Positions 33,308 through 42,866 of a DNA stretch of 64,000 bases are shown here, one piece after another. How positions within the stretch are numbered: position 1 is the first letter of the stretch; every line of letters starts with the position of its first letter. The translations under genes were made by a program, and so were the position numbers. Source of the stretch: Acetivibrio alkalicellulosi (GTDB lineage: Bacteria; Bacillota; Clostridia; Acetivibrionales; Acetivibrionaceae); contig VLTH01000003.1 in the NCBI GenBank assembly GCA_008125075.1, positions 394,618-458,617 of the forward strand, read 5' to 3'. Under the pieces are notes generated by a model. It saw only the letters and a program-made list of their open reading frames with translations, had not been told where the DNA came from and made no database searches.

Positions 33308-33988
33308 TTGAGCAAAATAGAAAGAGTATTAGAGGTGTATGATTTTAGCATTATATTTAATCAATTTCATATTTTTATTCCTGCAGCAATTGAAACACTT
33401 AAAATAACTATAGCATCAATTCTTATAGGCTTAATAATAGGGTTGTTTGTATCTTTGGCAAGATTGTCAAAATATAAATTATTATATTATCCAGCTAGTC
33501 TCTATATAACAGTTATAAGAGGAACACCGATTCTTTTACAATTATTTATAGTATATTTTGGTATAACAAGCATTGTAACTCTAAATGCGTTTGTTTCTGC
33601 AGCTATTGCATTTGGAACACATAATGGAGCGTATATAGCTGAAATTTTTAGAGGTGCTATAATGTCAATAGATATAGGGCAAAAGGAAGCTGCAAGATCT
33701 TTAGGAATGACAAAAATTCAAGCCATGAAAAGAATAATACTGCCACAGGCATTTAAAAGAGCAGTACCGCCCCTAGGAAATCAACTTATAATAGCTACAA
33801 AAGATTCTTCACTTGCTAGTACTATTGCAGTAAGAGAACTTATGCTAAAGGCTAGACAAATGGGATCTTCAACATATAATTTTTTTGAGTATTTAATAAT
33901 TGCAGCAGTTTACTATTTGATTATAACTTCTATTTTAGGTTTTGTAGTACACAGAGTAGAAAAAAAATTAGCGGTTAGTGACAGATAG
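33308..33988 (+). CDS. Polar amino acid ABC permease
   Basis: Membrane subunit of 226 residues of the HisM/GlnP type. About five helices are visible, with the EAA loop [21 protein letters not shown] that docks the ATPase and the family block [13 protein letters not shown] 33308 is chosen because AGGAGG lies eight bases upstream; TTG 33302 is too close. It is downstream of the binding protein and 13 bases before the ATPase, completing a standard three-gene importer. Confidence 0.94.
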   Translation: MSKIERVLEVYDFSIIFNQFHIFIPAAIETLKITIASILIGLIIGLFVSLARLSKYKLLYYPASLYITVIRGTPILLQLFIVYFGITSIVTLNAFVSAAIAFGTHNGAYIAEIFRGAIMSIDIGQKEAARSLGMTKIQAMKRIILPQAFKRAVPPLGNQLIIATKDSSLASTIAVRELMLKARQMGSSTYNFFEYLIIAAVYYLIITSILGFVVHRVEKKLAVSDR

Positions 33989-34001
33989 GAGGAGTATAAG
34001 T

Positions 34002-34748
34002 TTGACTAAGATAAGTGATTATAAAATGGTTGAAATAAAGAATTTACATAAGTATTTTGGAAAGTTGCATGTTTTACAGGGGATAGATTTATTTGTTGAT
34101 GAAGGTGAAGTTGTTGTAATAATTGGACCTAGTGGTTCAGGTAAAAGTACGCTTTTGAGATGTGTTAATTTTTTGGAGAAAAGTCAAAGAGGAGATATTT
34201 TTATCGAAGGGAGTTTAATTGAGAGAAAGCAAAAGACTATTAATCAAATGAGGCAAAAAGTTGGGATGGTTTTTCAGCACTTTAATTTGTTTCCTCATAT
34301 GACTGTCCTTCAAAATGTTATTGAAGGACCTGTACAGGTAAAAAAGGTTACCAAAAATGAAGCAGTGATATTGGCAGAAGAATTATTGAAAAAGGTAGGA
34401 TTAGAAGATAAAAGGGATGTATATCCTGCAATGCTTTCAGGAGGACAAAAGCAGAGAGTGGCAATTGCAAGATCTTTGGCAATGAAGCCAGATGTAATGC
34501 TTTTTGATGAGCCAACATCAGCACTTGATCCTGAGTTAGTTGGAGAAGTTTTAGGAGTTATGAAGGACCTTGCCAGAGAAAAGATGACCATGATAGTGGT
34601 AACTCATGAAATGGGCTTTGCTAAAGAAGTGGCAGACAGGGTTATATTTATGGACGAAGGGAAAATAATTGAAGAAGGCAAACCGGAAGAATTATTCGAA
34701 AATCCTAAAAATGAAAGGACAAAAGCTTTTTTAAGCAGGGTATATTAA
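34002..34748 (+). CDS. Polar amino acid ABC ATPase
   Basis: ATP-binding subunit of the GlnQ/HisP class, 248 residues from TTG 34002 (AGGAGG nine bases upstream). Walker A is GPSGSGKST, the Q loop is [12 protein letters not shown], the signature is LSGGQKQR, Walker B and D loop are [13 protein letters not shown], and the switch His is in [11 protein letters not shown] 34026 is a possible later start. The substrate is a polar amino acid or cystine; sequence alone does not say which. Confidence 0.95.
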   Translation: MTKISDYKMVEIKNLHKYFGKLHVLQGIDLFVDEGEVVVIIGPSGSGKSTLLRCVNFLEKSQRGDIFIEGSLIERKQKTINQMRQKVGMVFQHFNLFPHMTVLQNVIEGPVQVKKVTKNEAVILAEELLKKVGLEDKRDVYPAMLSGGQKQRVAIARSLAMKPDVMLFDEPTSALDPELVGEVLGVMKDLAREKMTMIVVTHEMGFAKEVADRVIFMDEGKIIEEGKPEELFENPKNERTKAFLSRVY

Positions 34749-34800
34749 ATTAAAAAAAAATGATATAAAATATAGATAAGAAACTCAAGGAGGAGATTAA

Positions 34801-36042
34801 ATGATAACACATTATGCTCAACTAAAGGAAGTAGTTGAAAAGAGCATGCAGAAAGTAAAAATCACAGATTTACACACCCACATTTATTCAGAGAAATTTG
34901 ATAAGCTTTTGTTGTGGGGAATAGATGAATTGTTAACATATCACTATCTTATAGCTGAGTACTTTAGATATTCAAATCTTCATTATAATGAGTTTTTTAA
35001 TCTTCCCAAAAGCAAGCAGGCAGAGCTTATATGGGATACATTGTTTATCAAAAATAGTCCTGTTAGCGAAGCTCAAAGAGGTGTGCTTACTATTTTAAAT
35101 AAACTTGGTTTAGATGTAAAATCAAGAGATTTGAAAGGATATAGAAACTATTTTTCAAATTTAACTACCAAAGAATATATTAATAAAGTATTTGAAATTT
35201 CAGGTGTAAAAGAAGTAGTTATGACAAATGATCCATTTGACCCTTTAGAAAAACCTATATGGGATGAAGGTGGAAATGAGGATCAAAGATTTAAAGCAGC
35301 ACTGAGAATTGATTCAATAATAAATCAATATGAAAAATCATATAAAAGCCTAATGGAATGGGGATATGAAGTAAGTGAAAATTTAAATGAAAAAGCAATT
35401 TCAGAAATAAAACGATTTTTAACAGAATGGGTTCAAAAAACTAATGCATTATATATGGCTGTATCTCTTCCACCAAGTTTTAAGATTCTGGAAGACTCTA
35501 ATAGATCTAAAGTAATTGAGAAATGTGTTATACCTGTTTGTAGACAATTAAATATACCCTTTGCAATGATGATTGGAGTAAAAAAGCTAGTTAATGATGA
35601 TTTAGGACTAGCAGGAGATTCAGTGGGTAAATCAGACATAACTACCATAGAGTATTTATGCAAAACATACCCAAACAATAAATTTATGATAACAATGCTC
35701 TCAAGGGAAAATCAACATGAGCTAGCAATTACCGCTAGAAAATTTAGAAATTTAATGGTTTTTGGGTGTTGGTGGTTTTTAAACAATCCAAGTATTATTG
35801 AAGATATGACTAGAATGCGAATTGAAACATTAGGGCTTTCTTTTATACCACAGCATTCTGATGCAAGAGTATTAGATCAATTAATCTACAAGTGGACTCA
35901 TTCAAAAAAAATAATATCAAATGTACTTATAGATAAGTATAATGATATATTAAATATTGGATGGTCTATGACAGAGGAAGAGATTGAAAGAGATATCAGA
36001 GGCCTCATGGGTAACAATTTCTGGGATTTTATAAATAAGTAA
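34801..36042 (+). CDS. UxaC-like (glucuronate isomerase family) protein
   Basis: A 413-residue protein of the amidohydrolase superfamily. The N-terminal metal motif is TDLHTHIY, followed by LLLWGIDELLTYHYL as in uronate isomerase relatives, and GCWWFLNNPSII and SDARVLDQLIYKW in the C-terminal half. It is shorter than true UxaC (about 465) and diverged, so glucuronate isomerase activity is not certain; it may act on another sugar acid. AGGAGG precedes the ATG. It follows the transporter by 52 bases and may be on its transcript. Confidence 0.75.
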   Translation: MITHYAQLKEVVEKSMQKVKITDLHTHIYSEKFDKLLLWGIDELLTYHYLIAEYFRYSNLHYNEFFNLPKSKQAELIWDTLFIKNSPVSEAQRGVLTILNKLGLDVKSRDLKGYRNYFSNLTTKEYINKVFEISGVKEVVMTNDPFDPLEKPIWDEGGNEDQRFKAALRIDSIINQYEKSYKSLMEWGYEVSENLNEKAISEIKRFLTEWVQKTNALYMAVSLPPSFKILEDSNRSKVIEKCVIPVCRQLNIPFAMMIGVKKLVNDDLGLAGDSVGKSDITTIEYLCKTYPNNKFMITMLSRENQHELAITARKFRNLMVFGCWWFLNNPSIIEDMTRMRIETLGLSFIPQHSDARVLDQLIYKWTHSKKIISNVLIDKYNDILNIGWSMTEEEIERDIRGLMGNNFWDFINK

Positions 36043-36086
36043 GATTATTATAGTGTAGATATAAAAAATCAAAAATATAGATAAGC

Positions 36087-36124
36087 AAAAGAAAAGATTC
36101 CTAAAAAGAGGAATCTTTTCTTTT
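36087..36124 (+). terminator. Strong terminator after the UxaC-like gene
   Basis: A perfect 16-bp stem, AAAAGAAAAGATTCCT / AGGAATCTTTTCTTTT, with a six-base loop, ending in a T-rich arm. Confidence 0.9.
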
Positions 36125-36178
36125 GGTAAGTATTAAAAACTAATAATGTAATAATAATACATAAATATATAAAAATAT

Positions 36179-36208
36179 TTGACCATAAAGTAGAAAATGA
36201 TGTATAAT
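36179..36208 (+). promoter_or_regulatory. Promoter of the first vWA surface protein
   Basis: TTGACC (36179-36184) and TATAAT (36203-36208) are 18 bases apart. The boxes and spacing are identical to those before the second paralogue (39017-39046). A leader of about 165 bases without a recognised structure follows. Confidence 0.65.
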
Positions 36209-36377
36209 TAAAAGTGTAATTGTCTTTTTAAATATCTCCCTTAGATTTTCTTCTTAATGTAAACTATTCTTGCTAACACTATTCTACTTCTTTTTTATAT
36301 ACTTTATCAAATGGATTGGCACTTTACTTGGTTAAATTGCAGATACAGGGATTAGAGTTTAAGGAGGTAATTTTTTC

Positions 36378-38915
36378 ATGGGTAGAAAAGGTTTTGTTTT
36401 ACATTTAGTAGTTTGTATATTATTGCAGTTGGTTCTTGGAGTGTCGTTGTTAAATGTTGAAGTACATGGATCGGTAGGAAGTGAACTTGTACAAAATGGA
36501 AGTTTTGACAGTCAAAATGATAACTGGCTATTTCAACACAACAGTATACTTGGTGCAGATGCATATAGTATAGTTCGTCGTCAGTCAAGCAATAACTTTT
36601 CGCTTACAGGAATCCGCAGTACTGGACATTATGATTGGTCAATTCAGTTAATTCAAAATAACATATCTATTAGTAATTCAAGAAGGTACCTTTTGTCTTT
36701 TGAGGCATCTTCGACAGTTCCAAGGAAGATAGGAATTGATATTATTGATCCTGTATCTTATAGAAAGTACTTTAGTGAAATTCAAAATATAGATACCTCA
36801 AAGAAAAGGTATGAATTTGAATTTGTAATAAACACTGATTCAGATTTATCTTGTCAATTGACTTTTAATATGGGAAAAGTGGAAGAAGAAATAAATGAAT
36901 ATCATGAAATTATGTTAGATAGAATTAGCCTTAAGGTAATAGAAGATGTAGCTAATGATACAGTTGGTATATCGACTAATATAAATTTGTCAAGGAGTTT
37001 AGAGTCAACACAGTTTGAGTTTGGAGAAGTAAGTAATATGATGGTTTCCCAGTATGGAAGTATGACTATTCCAGGAAAAATAGAAGCACCTAGGGAAATT
37101 GTATTGGTTATAGATAATAGCGGAAGTTACTATTCTTATGCACAGGACATAGTTTCACCTTTTGACTATGGTATTTATGCAAGTGAAAATCTTCACTTTC
37201 AGGGCAACAATGCTTATATAAATGGTAGTACCTATGCGAAAAATTTTAGCAACATTACACAACAAATTACCATTACTGGAACATGTGCGGCATTTAACCA
37301 CTATATAGCTGGTAATTATAGTATTGGAGATATTAAGACCGTTTCTGCTCCTGTTGAGATGCCATATTTTCACACAAATTTAATTAGTCAAGCTAATGCA
37401 AACGCACGTATTTATGATCCTGTAAATTTTCCACCTAATGTTAGTGTACCAATGCCAGGACAGCCTGGAGTACATATAAGATATGAGCCAGCACAAGATG
37501 TTTTTAGAATAACAGCTGACGCTAGCAGTACTTTTGTAATTGATTCTTCTATGTATTTTAAGGCAAATTTGATTATATCATTAAACAATGTTAACAATAT
37601 TAGTGATGGATTTTTAGTTGCTGATGGTGATATAATTATACAGGGACACCAATTAAATCCTTCTGGTCCTAATGATAAACTTTTTGTTTATTCAATTGAA
37701 GGTAATATAAGATTTCAGACATCTTTTTCTAGTTTAAATGGTATTGCATATGCGCCAGGAAGTCCTTTGGTTCCAGATAGCGGGAAAATAATCTTTCAAG
37801 GCATTGACAACACAATAAATGGAAGCCTTGCAGCAAAAAACTTTAGTTTTGAAGCCTCTGATACAACTTTCAATTATGGCATTGTAGGTATTGAAGAAAT
37901 AATAAATGAATACTTTCAAAGCTCAAACTATCTTGATCAAATTAAAAAAGAAGCAAAGGTATTTGTAGATAGATTTTCAGGTACAAAAACTAAGATAGGA
38001 ATAGTTCAGTATTCAGAATCTGCTAACAATAATGATTTTTTAATGTATGACTTATCAGTTGATGAAAACGCTGATGTGGTAAAAAATATAGTTGAAGAAA
38101 TTTTACCTCTGTGTAGTGAACTTAGTAATATGGGTGATGCTTTAAGGAGAGCAAACTATCTTCTAACTAATTCTATAGAAGAATATTGTTCTAAATATAT
38201 GGTTGTTTTTTCGGGCTCAGCTCCAAACAAATGGACAAGTAATGATATTGAAGGCACAATTCCTAAAACTGATGATGGAAGTGCTATATATATTGCTGGA
38301 GATGGTGCAGAAGATGCAGATGGAACCTCTTTAGAATATGCAAAAACTATAGGTAACATTATTATGAATCGAAATATTAGCTCCTATTTTATTGATTTTT
38401 CAGCGGGAGACATTGACTCACAGTTAGAAGAAATTGCTGTAGCTAGCGGATCAAAGAAAATAACTGGAAAAGAGAAACATTTTTATAAAGCGGATTCAAT
38501 ATCGGAAATAAAAGATATTTTTGACATTGTATACTTAGATACTATATATAATCTAATATTAAATGGTGTTAAATACGAAGCGGTTTTGCCAGAAGGTGTT
38601 ATAGTAGTTGAAGTTCCAGAAGGAATGAATATAGAATATATTGAAACAGAAGGGGAAAGAAGACATAAAGTAGTAGGCGCAATTGACAACATTTCAGTTA
38701 TATTTAACGGTAGTGAATATACAATTAGTTCATTTAGTTTTGATCTTAAAGTTAGATTTTCAAAACCTGGTGAAATAGTTTTCGTAGGAACAGACGAAAT
38801 GTTTAAGTATATAATCAACTATGAAGATATTAATGGAAACACTGTTACTCAAACAGTTACGGAACATTTTGAAGATATTGTAGTAAATGTAAATATGATT
38901 ATTGACATAGGTTAA
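36378..38915 (+). CDS. Secreted CBM4_9 protein with split vWA domain (paralogue 1)
   Basis: An 845-residue exported protein. The signal peptide spans about 1-32. Residues 35-190 match CBM4_9 (ELVQNGSF, RRYLLSFEASST, HEIMLDRISLKVIE). A von Willebrand A domain begins at 238 with EIVLVIDNSGSYY (MIDAS DxSxS at 246-250), is interrupted at about 256-512 by repeated short strands (GNNAYINGSTYAKNF, DGDIIIQGH, NTINGSLAAKNFSF) of beta-solenoid type, and resumes at about 515 (YLDQIKKEAKVFVDRFSGTK, KIGIVQYSESA, GDALRRANYLL). The third MIDAS segment is VVFSGS, without the usual Asp. A beta-sandwich tail follows from 725. No wall anchor is visible. Confidence 0.8.
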   Translation: MGRKGFVLHLVVCILLQLVLGVSLLNVEVHGSVGSELVQNGSFDSQNDNWLFQHNSILGADAYSIVRRQSSNNFSLTGIRSTGHYDWSIQLIQNNISISNSRRYLLSFEASSTVPRKIGIDIIDPVSYRKYFSEIQNIDTSKKRYEFEFVINTDSDLSCQLTFNMGKVEEEINEYHEIMLDRISLKVIEDVANDTVGISTNINLSRSLESTQFEFGEVSNMMVSQYGSMTIPGKIEAPREIVLVIDNSGSYYSYAQDIVSPFDYGIYASENLHFQGNNAYINGSTYAKNFSNITQQITITGTCAAFNHYIAGNYSIGDIKTVSAPVEMPYFHTNLISQANANARIYDPVNFPPNVSVPMPGQPGVHIRYEPAQDVFRITADASSTFVIDSSMYFKANLIISLNNVNNISDGFLVADGDIIIQGHQLNPSGPNDKLFVYSIEGNIRFQTSFSSLNGIAYAPGSPLVPDSGKIIFQGIDNTINGSLAAKNFSFEASDTTFNYGIVGIEEIINEYFQSSNYLDQIKKEAKVFVDRFSGTKTKIGIVQYSESANNNDFLMYDLSVDENADVVKNIVEEILPLCSELSNMGDALRRANYLLTNSIEEYCSKYMVVFSGSAPNKWTSNDIEGTIPKTDDGSAIYIAGDGAEDADGTSLEYAKTIGNIIMNRNISSYFIDFSAGDIDSQLEEIAVASGSKKITGKEKHFYKADSISEIKDIFDIVYLDTIYNLILNGVKYEAVLPEGVIVVEVPEGMNIEYIETEGERRHKVVGAIDNISVIFNGSEYTISSFSFDLKVRFSKPGEIVFVGTDEMFKYIINYEDINGNTVTQTVTEHFEDIVVNVNMIIDIG

Positions 38916-38932
38916 ATCATATAATAAAAAGC

Positions 38933-38957
38933 TCGGGGCATCGAGCCCCGACCTTTT
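38933..38957 (+). terminator. Terminator after paralogue 1
   Basis: TCGGGGC / GCCCCGA with a short loop, followed by CCTTTT. It is GC-rich compared with its surroundings. Confidence 0.75.
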
Positions 38958-38982
38958 ACCAAAAACTTAAGTTTAGCTGTTT

Positions 38983-39006
38983 AGAGCCTGTAAAGATTCC
39001 TCGGCG
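38983..39006 (+). repeat. Fragment matching an arm of the 5.4-kb inverted element
   Basis: TTTAGAGCCTGTAAAGATTCCTCGG resembles TAGAGCCTGTTAATGCGACGAGG (5436 onward) and the reverse complement of the other arm. It is a short solo fragment directly before the promoter of paralogue 2. Confidence 0.5.
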
Positions 39007-39016
39007 TTTTAAGTTA

Positions 39017-39046
39017 TTGACCTTATGGTATATTATAGTGTATAAT
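39017..39046 (+). promoter_or_regulatory. Promoter of the second vWA surface protein
   Basis: TTGACC (39017-39022), an 18-base spacer and TATAAT (39041-39046). The same boxes and spacing occur before paralogue 1. Confidence 0.65.
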
Positions 39047-39215
39047 AAATATATAATACTTTAGTAAGTTTATAATTGAATAAATATCATTTGAGTACTT
39101 CCTTAGAACAACATCAATATGTTTTCAGTAATCAATTTTCTTTACGTTATACTCTTCGTTGTAGCTTAAATTTGAAATATTTTGTTTTTGTTTTTTAGTT
39201 TAAGGAGGTACATTT

Positions 39216-41876
39216 ATGTTTAATAATGTTTTCTATTCGCTACTTTCAAAGCTAGTCTTATCGTGTTTATTGGTGTGTTCTTTTTTAAATTTTTCTTTAA
39301 TTGACAATGCCTATGCAACCAATTTGAATAACATAAAGATAGAATTCTATTCTAATAACAATCAAATTAATACTGGAAGCATTAGTGTTAATTTCAGAGT
39401 TACTAATACAGGTTCTTCAGGAATTAATTTGTCGCACATAAAGTTTAGATATTACTTTACAGATGATGGTGTGTCTCCTTTGTCACTTTCAATAGATTAT
39501 GCTGCCAATAACCATAATGGCATAAATAGTCTTGTAAACTATTCATTTAATTCTGTTAGTTTACCAAATGCCAATAAGTATTTAGAGATTGGGTTTAATT
39601 CAGGAACCCTTCTACCTAATACTTCTGCACTTGTCCAGTCGAGAATTCATCATATAAATTATAGCCAAAACTTTAATCAAAGCAATGACTATTCATTTGG
39701 CTCAACAAATTCTAATTTTGGAGAGTGGAATAAAGTTACAGGTTACTTTAATGGTGTTTTAATAAGTGGCATAGAACCAGGAGAATCAACCCCAACAGCA
39801 ACCCCAGCAGCAACCCCAACAGCAACCCCAACACCAACACCTACACCTACACCTACACCCATACCCACGCCAACACCTGTACCAACTTCCCATGAACTAG
39901 GTGAAGTAGAATTTCATGCGGAGATTAATTTAAAAAAGATTGCTGATGAAGTTATTGAATTTGGTTCTTATAGTGATGTAAAAATAATAAAGGATGCTAG
40001 ATTATCAGTACCAGGTAAAATAGATGTTCCAAAAGAAGTTGTCCTTTTACTTGATAATTCAGGTGTTTTTAGTTCATATACAGAAGTAATGAGGACTCCT
40101 TTTGATTATGGTATTTTTGCAAGTGATAATCTTCACTTTCAAGGTGGAAATGTTTATGTAAATGGTAGTACATATGGTTGGAATACTAGTAGCATTGCTT
40201 CAAATCTTACCATTACAGGTACTTGTTCTACATCTTCAGACCAAGAAATAAAGGGTGGAGTGGCTAACATTGGTAATTTAGAGTTAATTGATACTCCTCT
40301 AGAAATGCCATATTTTGATACCCTTTTAAAAATTGAGGCTTATGCAAACTCAAGGGTTTATGATTCCTCAAGTTTTATTCCTCATGGAGTTAGTGTTCCA
40401 ATGCCAGGTCAGCCTGATTTACATATAAGATATGAGTCTGAAAATGATTTATTTGTTATAACAGCAAATGAAGGTGGAACATTTTTGATTGATTCTACAA
40501 TGTATTTTAAAGGAAATGTCTTAATAACACTTAATAACATAAATAATACAAGTGAAGGTTTTATTGTTGCTGATGGAGATATTACATTACAAGGCCACAA
40601 TATTTCTCCAACAGGGCCAAATGAGAAACTATATCTCTATTCAATAGGTGGGGATATATTATTTCAAACTTCTGACTCACATTTAAATGGTATTGCATAT
40701 GCCCCAGGAAGTCCATTGGATCCAGATAATAGTGGTAATATTATATTTTTGGGTAATGGTAACACTGTTAATGGAAGTCTAGTAGCAAAAAACTTTAGAT
40801 TTATGGCAGGAACTTTTAATTTTAATTATGGAGTCGAGGGATTAGAGGCTATTAAAACCAAGTATTTTCAAGCATCAAGCTACATAAATCTTATAAAGGA
40901 AACAGCAAAAGGGTTTGTAGATAATTTTGCAGGTACCAAGACAAAAATGGGAATAATTCAATACTCTGATAGTGCTAATGACAATGATTTTACTTTGTAT
41001 GACTTATCAGTAAATACCAATGTAAATTTATTAAAGAATAAAATTGATAATATATCAACACAAAGCAATGGATTTAGCAATATGGGAGATGGTTTGAGAA
41101 GGGGAAATTATCTTTTAAATAATCCTTCATTAACTGATCCTAATTCTATTAAATATCTGGTTGTTCTTACTGGTTCAGCTCCTAATAAATGGACGAGTAA
41201 TGATGCAAATGGTACCATTCCAAAAACAAGCGATGGAAATGCAGTTCATGTTATGGGAGACGGTGCTTCTGATAGTGATGGTAGTTCACTTGAGTATGCT
41301 AAGATTATTGGTAATGAGATAAAAAACAGTAGTATTCAGCCTATTTTCATTGAATTTGCTGATGATGAAAATGTAGAAACTAAGATTGAGTCAATTGCAG
41401 TAGCTAGTGGTGCTAGTGCTTTACCTTCATCTGAAGTTCACTATTATAAAGTTGAATCAATTAATGAACTTTCAAATATATTTGAAGATGTATACTTAGA
41501 ATTAATAAGTAATTTAGTTCTAAATGGTGTTGAGTATGAAGAATTATTACCAGAAGGTATTTTTATAGCTGAAGTATTAGATGGAATGGAAATTGAATTT
41601 ATAGAGATTGACGGAGAGAGAAGACAGAAGATTAGGAGAATTATTAATGGCTTAGGCCTTAGATTTGATGGAAATAACTACATTTTAGATACAATTGATT
41701 TTGATATTAATGTTAGATATGTGACGGCTGGAGAAGTTCTTTTTAAAGGGACTGATGGAGAAATCAGATATAAAGTAAACTATACTGATATACTTGGCGT
41801 AACTTATGAAGAAATGATAGTAGAACACTTCGATGATGTTACAGTAAATGTAAAGTTAACGGCAGATATATTCTAA
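39216..41876 (+). CDS. Secreted CBM3 protein with split vWA domain (paralogue 2)
   Basis: An 886-residue exported protein. Signal peptide about 1-35; residues 37-188 are a family 3 cellulose-binding module (IKIEFYSNN, VNFRVTNTGSSGINLS, FRYYFTDDG, SNDYSFGS, WNKVTGYFNGVLISGIEPG); a Thr-Pro linker spans 191-225. The vWA domain starts VPKEVVLLLDNSGVF (Asp280), is split by the same solenoid-like insert as paralogue 1, then resumes (LIKETAKGFVDNFAGTKTKM). The MIDAS reads DNSGV, so the second Ser is lost, and metal binding may be impaired. There is no catalytic, dockerin, SLH or sortase motif. TTTAAGGAGG precedes the ATG. Confidence 0.83.
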   Translation: MFNNVFYSLLSKLVLSCLLVCSFLNFSLIDNAYATNLNNIKIEFYSNNNQINTGSISVNFRVTNTGSSGINLSHIKFRYYFTDDGVSPLSLSIDYAANNHNGINSLVNYSFNSVSLPNANKYLEIGFNSGTLLPNTSALVQSRIHHINYSQNFNQSNDYSFGSTNSNFGEWNKVTGYFNGVLISGIEPGESTPTATPAATPTATPTPTPTPTPTPIPTPTPVPTSHELGEVEFHAEINLKKIADEVIEFGSYSDVKIIKDARLSVPGKIDVPKEVVLLLDNSGVFSSYTEVMRTPFDYGIFASDNLHFQGGNVYVNGSTYGWNTSSIASNLTITGTCSTSSDQEIKGGVANIGNLELIDTPLEMPYFDTLLKIEAYANSRVYDSSSFIPHGVSVPMPGQPDLHIRYESENDLFVITANEGGTFLIDSTMYFKGNVLITLNNINNTSEGFIVADGDITLQGHNISPTGPNEKLYLYSIGGDILFQTSDSHLNGIAYAPGSPLDPDNSGNIIFLGNGNTVNGSLVAKNFRFMAGTFNFNYGVEGLEAIKTKYFQASSYINLIKETAKGFVDNFAGTKTKMGIIQYSDSANDNDFTLYDLSVNTNVNLLKNKIDNISTQSNGFSNMGDGLRRGNYLLNNPSLTDPNSIKYLVVLTGSAPNKWTSNDANGTIPKTSDGNAVHVMGDGASDSDGSSLEYAKIIGNEIKNSSIQPIFIEFADDENVETKIESIAVASGASALPSSEVHYYKVESINELSNIFEDVYLELISNLVLNGVEYEELLPEGIFIAEVLDGMEIEFIEIDGERRQKIRRIINGLGLRFDGNNYILDTIDFDINVRYVTAGEVLFKGTDGEIRYKVNYTDILGVTYEEMIVEHFDDVTVNVKLTADIF

Positions 41877-42032
41877 AGATCTTTATAAAATAGCATAAAG
41901 AACTTTTAAAGCACAGCTAAGGAATGTCTGAAATTAACATCTTAGTATCTTTGAATTAACAGAGCTTTGGCTAGTTTTCTTGAATAACAAAAATTTTCGT
42001 TATTTAAATCATCAAAAAAGTGGGGGTTGATT

Positions 42033-42794
42033 ATGAAAAGAATAGTAGCAATATTTGTATTTCTAGTTGTACTTGCTGTACCATTTTGTTTAGATCAAAA
42101 TAATAAGGGGGTTCAAGCATCGTCAGATGGCATAAGTGTTAGATTAAATCAATCAAAACTAAATTTCGATGTTAATCCCTATATTAAAAATGGCAGAACA
42201 ATGGTTCCTTTTAGGATGATATTTGAGGCGATGAAATTGGAAGTTAGCTGGAATGGTTCAAATAGAACAGTTATTGCAAGTAACGACACAACAGAGATTA
42301 AAATTGCAATAGGTCAAAATCATGCTTTTGTAAATGGATTTAGAATTGAACTTGATGTAGCAGCTGAAATTGTAAATGGAAGAACTTTCGTACCATTGAG
42401 ATTTGTGGCGGAAAATTCCGGAGCTGAAGTTATATGGTATGGAGATACAAGAACAGTTGATATTACATATGTATTTGAAAAATTTAGACTAAAAGATAAA
42501 GCACGTTTTAGAGATTTAGAATTTTCAATAGATGGAGTGGAAGTAACTAATGAAGGCAGAGTTGTAACAATAAATGGCATAATCAATCAACCAGACAAAG
42601 TTATGGTGATAGAAGTTTATAATCGTTCAAAAAGGATTGCTAGTGGGTTTACTAATATGGCAGGAAAGGAGGGAGATAAGTATATTTTTGAATCAATAAT
42701 CTTTGCATCTCTTGATTTTCAACCTAAATACATTGTTGTAAAGACATTTAATGAAGATAAAAAACTTGTAAAAATTGCTGAGTATATATTATGA
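42033..42794 (+). CDS. Secreted stalk-domain protein (copper amine oxidase N-terminal-like)
   Basis: A 253-residue protein with a signal peptide (about 1-30) and two copies of the Cu_amine_oxidN1 stalk motif: NGRTMVPFRMIFEAMKLEVSW and NGRTFVPLRFVAENSGAEVIW, each followed by a strand pair. The C-terminal 100 residues (DKARFRDLEFSIDGVEVTNE onward) form a separate beta domain. Such stalk domains are common on clostridial cell-surface proteins and carry no oxidase activity. ATG 42033 follows TGGGGG. It lies between paralogues 2 and 3, suggesting a common surface role. Confidence 0.85.
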   Translation: MKRIVAIFVFLVVLAVPFCLDQNNKGVQASSDGISVRLNQSKLNFDVNPYIKNGRTMVPFRMIFEAMKLEVSWNGSNRTVIASNDTTEIKIAIGQNHAFVNGFRIELDVAAEIVNGRTFVPLRFVAENSGAEVIWYGDTRTVDITYVFEKFRLKDKARFRDLEFSIDGVEVTNEGRVVTINGIINQPDKVMVIEVYNRSKRIASGFTNMAGKEGDKYIFESIIFASLDFQPKYIVVKTFNEDKKLVKIAEYIL

Positions 42795-42808
42795 TTTTAT
42801 TTAATTAA

Positions 42809-42847
42809 GCTCCATATTTTTAGATTAAAATATGGAGCAAGGTTTTT
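42809..42847 (+). terminator. Terminator after the stalk-domain gene
   Basis: GCTCCATATTTT / AAAATATGGAGC with a six-base loop, then AAGGTTTTT. The ribosome site of paralogue 3 starts four bases later, so some read-through probably serves that gene. Confidence 0.75.
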
Positions 42848-42866
42848 GAAGGAGGATAAGTGTTAG

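Noticed and set aside
34801..36042. Firm call of glucuronate isomerase
   Set aside because: It is shorter and diverged from UxaC and there are no uronate-catabolism genes nearby, so only family-level naming is justified.
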